Assembly: GCA_938049075.1 (NCBI GenBank)
Contig: CALICZ010000068.1
Coordinates: 1 to 5,709, forward strand
DNA length: 5,709 nucleotides
From: an uncultured Candidatus Saccharibacteria bacterium
GTDB lineage: Bacteria; Patescibacteriota; Saccharimonadia; Saccharimonadales; Saccharimonadaceae
Direction: 5' to 3'
The notes below the pieces were generated by a model. That model searched no databases and was not told the origin of the DNA. It saw only the letters and a list, made by a program, of their open reading frames with translations. A program made the translations under genes and the position numbers. Shown piece after piece: positions 1-4,811 of the stretch (the first letter of the stretch is position 1; the number at the start of each line of letters is the position of its first letter).

Positions 1-28
1 ATGAATATACTGCTTCGCCTTGTGCCAT
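1..28 (-). CDS. 5' end of an unidentified gene (partial, runs off the left edge)
   Basis: Only the first nine codons are visible (M-A-Q-G-E-A-V-Y-S), so no function can be given. The start is supported by signals rather than by homology: an ATG at 28-26, a GAGGT Shine-Dalgarno core at 38-34 five bases upstream, and a promoter at 94-66 with TAGACA, a 17-bp spacer and TATAAT. The predicted leader is about 30 nt. It lies downstream of polA in the same orientation, but its own promoter suggests independent transcription. The plus-strand reading through the same bases is antisense to polA and is not favoured. Confidence 0.6.
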
Positions 29-33
29 GGCCA

Positions 34-38
34 ACCTC
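34..38 (-). promoter_or_regulatory. Shine-Dalgarno site of the left-edge gene
   Basis: On the minus strand GAGGT lies five bases before the ATG at 28, a normal distance for pairing with the anti-SD end of 16S rRNA. It fixes the start of the partial gene and contrasts with the SD-less start of polA. Confidence 0.5.
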
Positions 39-65
39 TATTCTGTTTTGCTTGTGATGGCCCAA

Positions 66-94
66 ATTATACACCACTCTCGATACTTTGTCTA
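66..94 (-). promoter_or_regulatory. Sigma70-type promoter for the left-edge gene
   Basis: Read on the minus strand: TAGACA (94-89, five of six matches to TTGACA), a spacer of exactly 17 bp (88-72), and a perfect TATAAT (71-66). Predicted transcription start is near 59, giving a leader of about 30 nt before the ATG at 28. It sits in the 94-nt gap just past the polA stop codon. This is the only promoter in the window with both boxes close to consensus, which suggests strong, constitutive expression of the downstream gene. Confidence 0.7.
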
Positions 95-122
95 TAGTCT
101 GACCTCTGTTCGGTCGGTGTTC

Positions 123-2690
123 TTAGACCTGTCCCCAATTATCACCAATCGAGACGTCGACTTTGAGCTTAACGCCAAGCTGCGGATAAATATGCTCCAT
201 TGTCTCGCGCAGGATGCGGCCTACCTGCTCGGCATGGGCGCGTGGGCACTCAACCATAATGCTATCGTGAATCTGCACCACCTGCCAACCGAGCGGCTGG
301 CCATCGCCATCGGCCAGCTGCTCTCCAGCCTGGGCCAGCTTATCTTCCACCGCCAGCATAGCAAGCTTCATCAGGTCAGCCTCGGTACCCTGGATCGGCA
401 TATTAGCAGCCGCTCGCTCAGCAGCGCTGCGCACCGCAAAGTTACGCGACGCAACATCCGGCGTCCAGCGGCGGCGACCAAACAGCGTCTGGACAAAGCC
501 CGCATCATGCGCTTGCTGGATAGTCTGCGCCATATAGGCTTTGAGCTTCGGCCGAAGGCGATAATACTCATCAATAAAGTGCTGCGCCTCGGCATAGCTC
601 ATATGGGCCGCAGCAGCCAGGCCATGCTGGCTCATCCCATAGAGCACCCCAAAATTCACCACCTTGGCCCGGCGGCGCTGCTCCTTTGTCACCACATCAA
701 GTGGCACCCCATACACCTGGGCAGCTGTGTTCGCGTGGATATCGATATCGGTATTAAAATCGCGAATCATAGCCTCCTCCCCCGACAGCACGGCCGCTAG
801 GCGCAGCTCAAACTGTGAATAGTCAGCATTGACAAACACATTGCCCGGCGCTGGCACAAAGGCATCGCGAACGTGCCGCCCCAGCTCACTGCGAATCGGG
901 ATGTTTTGCAAATTTGGGTCGGTACTACTGAGCCGGCCCGTCGCCACCACATCTTGGTTGAAAGTAGTATGGATATAGCCCGCGTCGTCGGTTAGCTGCG
1001 GCAGCGCTTCGACATACGTGTTTTGCAGCTTCGTCAGCTCGCGGTAGCGCTCCACCAGCCCAATAATCGGGTGATGCGGCCGGAGCTTATCCAGCTCCTT
1101 CTGGCTCGTCGAGTAACCCGTCTTGCCCTTCTTAATGCCCGCTGTTGGCAGCTGAAGCTTGACAAAGAGCGCCTCGGCTAGCTGGGCCGGGCTGCCAATA
1201 TTAAGCTCATACCCCACCATGCCATAAATCTGCTGCTGCAACTCAGCGATCTCACTACTCAAGGTGCGCTGCATCGCCGCAAGCGTGCGGCTATCAAGCC
1301 GGATACCGCGCCACTCCATCCGCGCCAGCACAGGAATAAGCGGAAAGTCCATTGTCCGTGCCACCCGGGCAAGCTCGGGCAGCGCATCAAGCGCCTGAGT
1401 TTGCTCATCGTATACCGCCCACAGCGCACTAATGGCGAGGCGTGGGTCATCGAGCGACTCCAGCCCCGCGAGATCAGCCAGCGCCCGCGACGTACGCAGG
1501 GGATTAAGCAAAAACGACCCTTGGGCAGTATCGTGCTTCACGACTGGCAGCTGCCGCACGCCACGAGCCAGTAAGTGGCGTAATAATTCCTTGGTGCGGT
1601 GCCCGACAATCGGCACATGCGGGATAACATCAATCGCATCACGCCAGCTCAGGCGGGCCGCCTTGCCTCGCTCGTGGCTCACCCAGACGCCGCCCTCGAC
1701 CGGCCACACCAGCAGCTCTTTGGCCATCAGGAAGAGCGCCTTAGCCTGGTGAGCAGGCAACTCAGTCGCATGCTGCACTACTAGTGCATCAGGTGACTGA
1801 GTGTTCTCTGTCGCTTGCATCTGCGGCGGCAAGTGGCGCAGCAAACTACGAAACTCCAGCCGCTGCAACATCGCCCGCACCGCCGCTGGGTCACAGTTAT
1901 CCATTGCCATCGCTGCTCGATCAAGCGTCACTGGTGCATCGGTATATAGCCGGGCTAGCTCGCGGCTCATATAGGCCGAATCTTTGCCCTGCTCCAGCTT
2001 ACGCCGCAAGGTATCCTTGACCTGCCAGAGATTGTCGTAAAGGTTGTCAAGCGTGTCGAATTGCTGCAGCAGCTTAACCGCCGTCTTCTCCCCCACGCCT
2101 GGCACGCCCGGGATATTATCCGACGCATCGCCCTTGAGGCTCTTGAAGTCGAGGAACTGGCCAATCCGAATACCATAGCGCTGCTCAAAGGCGGGAACGT
2201 CGAATTTGTCGATATTGGTCAAGCCTTTTTTGAGGGCATAGAGGTAGGTATTTTGGTCGAGTATTTGCAAGGCGTCAAGGTCGCTCGTAATGAGATACGT
2301 CTCGATATCCCCCTCCTGCTCAGCCTGAGCATCGAGCGTCGCCATAATATCGTCCGCCTCATAGTCATCAAACTCATATAGCGGCCAACCAAACGCCTGC
2401 AAAAGCTCGTGGAGTAGCGGTATCTGGGCGTAAAAATCTGGCGGAGCCGGCTTGCGACCAGCCTTGTATTGGTCGTAAATGGCAAGACGGCGACGGATAT
2501 TCGTCTTCGGCTTATCCCACGCCACGCACACATAGTCTGGCTGGAGGCGCTTGATCAGCTCCAGGCTCAGCGCCGCAAAGCCATACACCCCGCCAGTTGG
2601 CGTCCCATCGGCCGTCGAAAGGTTGGGCATGGCATAGTACCCACGGTAGAACACACTTTTGCCATCGATAATCACTAGGCGCTTCATCAT
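123..2690 (-). CDS. polA: DNA polymerase I with inactive proofreading domain
   Basis: Family A DNA polymerase (855 aa) for gap filling, Okazaki primer removal and excision repair. The N-terminal 5'-nuclease domain (about 1-290) has IIDG (D9), the acidic run FDDYEADD (107-114), TSDLD (D137, D139), GDASDN (D188, D191) and a helix-hairpin-helix GVPGVGEKTA (195-204). The polymerase domain (about 450-855) has TGRLSSTDPNLQNIP (584-598), motif A DYSQFELRL (623-631, catalytic D623), motif B RRRAKVVNFGVLYG (672-685; K676, F680, Y684) and motif C QIHDS (806-810, catalytic D809). The central region (about 300-420) keeps the length of a 3'-5' exonuclease but lacks DxE and the other exo aspartates, so proofreading should be absent, as in Taq polymerase. 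The frame extends to an ATG at 2717, but the -10 element at 2705-2697 lies downstream of that codon. ATG 2690 is therefore preferred and gives MMKRLVIIDG. The second ATG (2687) is an equally conserved-looking alternative. Confidence 0.97.
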   Translation of the reverse strand: MMKRLVIIDGKSVFYRGYYAMPNLSTADGTPTGGVYGFAALSLELIKRLQPDYVCVAWDKPKTNIRRRLAIYDQYKAGRKPAPPDFYAQIPLLHELLQAFGWPLYEFDDYEADDIMATLDAQAEQEGDIETYLITSDLDALQILDQNTYLYALKKGLTNIDKFDVPAFEQRYGIRIGQFLDFKSLKGDASDNIPGVPGVGEKTAVKLLQQFDTLDNLYDNLWQVKDTLRRKLEQGKDSAYMSRELARLYTDAPVTLDRAAMAMDNCDPAAVRAMLQRLEFRSLLRHLPPQMQATENTQSPDALVVQHATELPAHQAKALFLMAKELLVWPVEGGVWVSHERGKAARLSWRDAIDVIPHVPIVGHRTKELLRHLLARGVRQLPVVKHDTAQGSFLLNPLRTSRALADLAGLESLDDPRLAISALWAVYDEQTQALDALPELARVARTMDFPLIPVLARMEWRGIRLDSRTLAAMQRTLSSEIAELQQQIYGMVGYELNIGSPAQLAEALFVKLQLPTAGIKKGKTGYSTSQKELDKLRPHHPIIGLVERYRELTKLQNTYVEALPQLTDDAGYIHTTFNQDVVATGRLSSTDPNLQNIPIRSELGRHVRDAFVPAPGNVFVNADYSQFELRLAAVLSGEEAMIRDFNTDIDIHANTAAQVYGVPLDVVTKEQRRRAKVVNFGVLYGMSQHGLAAAAHMSYAEAQHFIDEYYRLRPKLKAYMAQTIQQAHDAGFVQTLFGRRRWTPDVASRNFAVRSAAERAAANMPIQGTEADLMKLAMLAVEDKLAQAGEQLADGDGQPLGWQVVQIHDSIMVECPRAHAEQVGRILRETMEHIYPQLGVKLKVDVSIGDNWGQV

Positions 2691-2696
2691 AGTTCT

Positions 2697-2705
2697 AGTA
2701 TAGCA
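2697..2705 (-). promoter_or_regulatory. Extended -10 promoter of polA, leaderless geometry
   Basis: On the minus strand TGCTATACT is an extended -10 element (TG, one base, then hexamer TATACT at 2702-2697). Exactly six bases, AGAACT, separate it from the ATG at 2690, so the expected start of transcription is the A of ATG and no ribosome binding site can exist. No recognisable -35 hexamer is present at 17 bp; that region holds a GTGCCGC direct repeat instead. The same arrangement precedes the plus-strand gene at 5595. Confidence 0.65.
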
Positions 2706-2710
2706 TTGGT

Positions 2711-2727
2711 GCGGCACAGCGCGGCAC
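2711..2727 (-). repeat. GTGCCGC direct repeat, 10-bp period, in the polA -35 region
   Basis: The heptamer GTGCCGC (minus strand) occurs at 2727-2721 and again at 2717-2711, ten bases apart, so both copies face the same side of the helix. If transcription starts at 2690 they cover about -38 to -22, the position normally occupied by the -35 box. This is a possible activator or repressor site; the assignment is inference and the repeat could be chance in GC-rich DNA. Confidence 0.35.
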
Positions 2728-2759
2728 GGAAGTGTCTTGCAGCTGCACCTCTCCCGTGC
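2724..2759. repeat. Inverted repeat with nested palindrome between GH16 and polA
   Basis: GCACGG (2724-2729) and CCGTGC (2754-2759) form a perfect 6-bp stem around a 24-base interval. That interval contains the perfect palindrome TGCAGCTGCA (2738-2747). It lies 15 bases past the GH16 stop codon. There is no T-run after it on the minus strand, so it is not a standard intrinsic terminator. It may stabilise the 3' end of the GH16 mRNA or serve as a protein site upstream of polA. Confidence 0.35.
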
Positions 2760-2774
2760 TCATTGTCTTCCACG

Positions 2775-3998
2775 CTACGGCGTTGGTTGAGCGCGGTGTC
2801 GACGCCGTCGCCACCACCATACCAGCCAGCCAGCCAGTGCGATAAGCAGCAAGCACAGGCTTATCAGCAGTGCTGGCACAAAGTTGCTCATCAGCTCAGC
2901 CAGCGGACCCTGGGCAGTAAACGTATCCTTTTTCTTCTTCACCGTCATCCGTTTAGTGCCAGGCTTTTTATCTTTCTTGTCGTCCTTTTTTTCTGGTGGC
3001 TTTTCACTAGTAGCTGGAGCACCACTTTGGTATACCTTGACATAGTCGATAAGGAAGGTCTGGTTAGCAAACCTCTTCGATGAGTCGGGTGGACGCTCCC
3101 CGCTTTTCCACTCCACATAATCGTTGAGAATAACATACCACGTATCGTCAAAGACCTGCTTGAATTGATTCGCATCCATGCCCATTTTTGCTGGTTTTTC
3201 TGCCGGAACCCGAGCAGTTGGATGACTCTTCTCATCGCCCGCTCGATAGTTATACACCAGCACCGGCTGGTTATCAACGAAGAATTTGACCGTCTCACCA
3301 TCATATTCCGTCGCCCAGACATGCCAGTTGTTCGCTAACGTCACTGGGGACGGTAGTAGGTTCTCTCGGCTATGTCCTAACCCCTTCGTCTTCCATATCT
3401 GTGATGACGGGCTGTGGTAGCAACGAATATGCGTCGTCGACCATGTATAGGTCGGCATCCATGAATACCACTCCAGTATGTCGAGCTCACCATAGGGGTC
3501 ATTCGCTTGCTTGTTGTTGCTGCAATTGGCAAGCGTCACACTATTGCGCAGCCAAATAGCTGGGCGCGTCCCATTCTCGCCATTCCAATTAATCTTCGCT
3601 CGTACCTCCACGCGGAATGGTTTATGCCCATCGAGCACCCGACCCGACTCCACTCGCCCACTCTGGTAGCGTGTCATCTTGCCAGATGGGCACGGGTCTT
3701 GGCTCGCATTACTATCGCCCAGCGGCTCAGCCACACTCGACACGCAGTGACGCCGGGTCGTAATCTGCAAAGCGCCGTTAGTTACCGCAACGTTATTGGC
3801 GCTATATGCCAAATGTTCCTTACCATAATTATCTTTATTTTGCTGAAGAATCTTCCAATTCGACAGTGGCGTCGTAAACTCCTCGTTATACACCATCTGC
3901 CACTGCTGCGCCTGGGCAACCCCACCAAACATCACCGACACAACACCCGCAATGAGCACACTCATCACTCCACTCACTAACCCACCTCGTCGCTGCAC
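2775..3998 (-). CDS. Secreted, C-terminally membrane-anchored GH16 family glycoside hydrolase
   Basis: Predicted endo-beta-glucanase-like enzyme (407 aa) of glycoside hydrolase family 16 acting outside the cell membrane. Residues 1-30 form a signal peptide: RR near the start, a hydrophobic core and VAQA before the likely cleavage. The GH16 jelly-roll fold (about 33-325) contains TRPAIWLR (144-151), the retaining active site GELDILE (E171 nucleophile, D173, E176 acid/base), HVWATEYDGETVKFFVD (226-242) and the terminal strand FLIDYVKVYQ (315-324). Four cysteines (85, 103, 159, 193) could form two disulfides. A Lys/Pro-rich linker (about 332-358) leads to one membrane helix (about 373-396, ending WWW) and an RRRRHR cytoplasmic tail. 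No LPxTG motif is seen. The longer frame begins at GTG 4019, but GTG 3998 is chosen because GAGGAG lies six bases before it. The ExDxxE spacing suits laminarinase-type GH16, but the substrate cannot be read from the sequence. Confidence 0.9.
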   Translation of the reverse strand: MQRRGGLVSGVMSVLIAGVVSVMFGGVAQAQQWQMVYNEEFTTPLSNWKILQQNKDNYGKEHLAYSANNVAVTNGALQITTRRHCVSSVAEPLGDSNASQDPCPSGKMTRYQSGRVESGRVLDGHKPFRVEVRAKINWNGENGTRPAIWLRNSVTLANCSNNKQANDPYGELDILEWYSWMPTYTWSTTHIRCYHSPSSQIWKTKGLGHSRENLLPSPVTLANNWHVWATEYDGETVKFFVDNQPVLVYNYRAGDEKSHPTARVPAEKPAKMGMDANQFKQVFDDTWYVILNDYVEWKSGERPPDSSKRFANQTFLIDYVKVYQSGAPATSEKPPEKKDDKKDKKPGTKRMTVKKKKDTFTAQGPLAELMSNFVPALLISLCLLLIALAGWLVWWWRRRRHRAQPTP

Positions 3999-4004
3999 TC
4001 CTAT

Positions 4005-4010
4005 CTCCTC
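4005..4010 (-). promoter_or_regulatory. Shine-Dalgarno site that decides the GH16 start
   Basis: GAGGAG on the minus strand, six bases before the GTG at 3998. It lies inside the longer reading frame that would begin at GTG 4019, which has no comparable site. The start at 3998 also gives a compact signal peptide beginning VQRRGG. Confidence 0.65.
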
Positions 4011-4039
4011 AGTCTGCACTATCCGTGCTTATATACGTT

Positions 4040-4045
4040 ATTATA
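4040..4045 (-). promoter_or_regulatory. -10 box of the GH16 gene
   Basis: A perfect TATAAT on the minus strand. Transcription would start near 4033, giving a leader of about 35 nt that contains the GAGGAG site. No good -35 lies 17 bp upstream (ATCCGA at that spot); a TTGAAA occurs further away, 24 bp from the -10. A second AT-rich TATATA at 4034-4029 is a less well placed alternative. Confidence 0.5.
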
Positions 4046-4048
4046 TAA

Positions 4049-4056
4049 GTGTACAC
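4049..4056. promoter_or_regulatory. GTGTACAC palindrome upstream of the GH16 -10 (possible operator)
   Basis: A perfect 8-bp palindrome, three bases upstream of TATAAT, within the stretch between the -10 and any -35 box. A dimeric repressor bound here would block RNA polymerase. Only the position and symmetry support this; the protein is unknown. Confidence 0.25.
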
Positions 4057-4100
4057 ATTTCGTCGGATTTTTCAATTGCTATAGCATGAGCGGTATCTTG

Positions 4101-4149
4101 CAGAACAAAACGCGGCGTTGCATCGCAAGGCAAATCACGCCCACGCCGC
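4101..4149 (-). terminator. Probable intrinsic terminator after the single-domain whiB-like gene
   Basis: On the minus strand GCGGCGT (4149-4143) pairs with ACGCCGC (4118-4112), a 7-bp GC-rich stem, and is followed directly by GTTTTGTTCTG (4111-4101). The 24-base interval contains the small hairpin TTGC-GAT-GCAA. It lies about 100 bases beyond the stop at 4252 and just before the GH16 promoter, a sensible place to separate the units. The long loop and interrupted T-run make it a moderate candidate. Confidence 0.4.
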
Positions 4150-4168
4150 CCCATCTCTACCACTCAAT

Positions 4169-4200
4169 AGCACCCCTCGCTGCGTGCTAAAAGAGGTGCT
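4169..4200 (-). repeat. Overlapping alternative hairpins in the whiB 3' region
   Basis: On the minus strand the 3' arm GAGGGGTGCT (4178-4169) can pair with AGCACCTC (4200-4193, with a two-base bulge) or, through its GTGCT, with a nearer AGCAC (4188-4184). The two pairings exclude each other. No T-run follows. This lies in the roughly 200-base gap between the whiB-like stop and the GH16 promoter, in which no gene is seen. Confidence 0.25.
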
Positions 4201-4251
4201 ACTTTGCTACAAAATATATCGTTTGTGCGAACGTGGAGGTTGGTGTTTTTG

Positions 4252-4698
4252 TTACAGATTGTCTGAGATTTGGGCTTTTTTGACTTGCCCCGCCCACCGA
4301 CGCGCTGCTTCGCGCTGTCTCTTCGTTGTGCCACCAACAATCAAACTATCGTCATCCTGCTCACCCCTCATCGTACGATCTAACCAACTTGCTAAACACT
4401 GCTGCTGCACTGAGCACATACCACACACCTGCTTTGCAAACTGTACTCTCCAAGCGATATCGGCCTTCCGAGAATACTCTGGTCTGCTTGCATCAGGGCT
4501 AGGGATATCGAGATCGAAATTGAACGCGCCTTTTGAGCCGCACGCCGCCAAAGCAACCCACTCCGACATATCTGGTACTTTCTCTCCCCGGAGTAGCTGC
4601 TCTGCAACATACCGTGCAGGACTTACACCATCACTCTTCATTCGTTCTCGCATTGCCAGCGTGGCAGGGGTTGGCTTTCTTGATTGTTCACGCGTCAT
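4252..4698 (-). CDS. WhiB-like [4Fe-4S] regulatory protein (single domain)
   Basis: Predicted iron-sulfur transcription regulator of the WhiB-like (Wbl) family, 148 aa. Wbl proteins bind a [4Fe-4S] cluster through four cysteines, act with the primary sigma factor and respond to oxygen or nitric oxide. Visible features are C53, C92, C95 and C101 (Cx38C-x2-C-x5-C), a W eight residues before the first Cys region (WVALAACG), the turn LIVGGTTKRQREAARR (120-135) and a lysine-containing C-terminus. Two departures from the norm are the 38-residue gap between the first two cysteines, on the long side, and IVGG in place of the usual G-x-W-G-G. About 45 residues precede the domain. The start is uncertain: ATG 4740 extends the frame to 162 aa without an SD, while ATG 4698 follows a purine stretch (AAAGAGAAAAAA). 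The neighbour upstream is a double-WhiB protein in the same orientation. Confidence 0.8.
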   Translation of the reverse strand: MTREQSRKPTPATLAMRERMKSDGVSPARYVAEQLLRGEKVPDMSEWVALAACGSKGAFNFDLDIPSPDASRPEYSRKADIAWRVQFAKQVCGMCSVQQQCLASWLDRTMRGEQDDDSLIVGGTTKRQREAARRWAGQVKKAQISDNL

Positions 4699-4771
4699 AA
4701 GTTTTTTCTCTTTTGCTATACAAAACGTTGGCTTCTGCATTATTCCACACCACTGTTATTTTGCCAAGCAT
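4688..4771 (-). CDS. Possible 27-codon leader ORF overlapping the whiB-like start
   Basis: An ATG at 4771 opens a 27-codon frame (beginning MLGKITVVWNN) ending at TGA 4690-4688. It overlaps the ATG at 4698 in another frame, the shared bases reading ATGACGCGTGA. A TATACA hexamer lies exactly six bases before ATG 4771, the same geometry as the leaderless starts at 2690 and 5595, although it lacks the TGn extension. If real, ribosomes finishing this peptide would stop next to the whiB-like start, allowing translational coupling. No similarity is recognised; the peptide could be a chance frame. Confidence 0.3.
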   Translation of the reverse strand: MLGKITVVWNNAEANVLYSKREKTYDA

Positions 4772-4777
4772 AAGCAA

Positions 4778-4783
4778 TGTATA
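4778..4783 (-). promoter_or_regulatory. Candidate -10 box for the single-domain whiB-like gene
   Basis: TATACA on the minus strand in the 113-base gap between the double-WhiB stop (4812) and ATG 4698. Transcription would start near 4771, either on the leader ORF start codon or about 73 nt ahead of ATG 4698. No -35 match is seen at 17 bp. The alternative is read-through from the double-WhiB gene. Confidence 0.4.
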
Positions 4784-4811
4784 GCCTATTCACGCTCGAC
4801 CACGTTCCTCC

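Noticed and set aside
95..122. Intrinsic terminator after polA
   Set aside because: GACC and GGTC can pair around a 7-base loop, but the stem is only four base pairs and no T-run follows, so it was not listed.
27..800. Plus-strand 257-codon open frame
   Set aside because: It lies almost wholly antisense to the catalytic end of polA, has no recognisable motif, and its first bases overlap a better supported minus-strand start with SD and promoter.
2691..2717. PolA start at ATG 2717 (nine extra residues)
   Set aside because: The extension would place the extended -10 inside the coding region, and the added residues (MPHQCYTRT) do not resemble PolA N-termini, which begin at MKRLVIIDG.
2954..3010. 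Sortase anchor at the GH16 C-terminus
   Set aside because: The Lys-rich stalk contains PGTK but no LPxTG-like motif before the hydrophobic helix, so plain membrane anchoring is simpler.
3999..4019. GH16 start at GTG 4019
   Set aside because: It has no Shine-Dalgarno site, and the real SD (GAGGAG) lies inside it. The shorter form gives a conventional signal peptide.
4741..4811. Second small frame GTG-GTC-GAG-CGT-GAA-TAG after GGAGG just past the double-WhiB stop
   Set aside because: A good SD-like GGAGG is followed by only five codons. It is too short to call a gene and is probably a remnant or chance.
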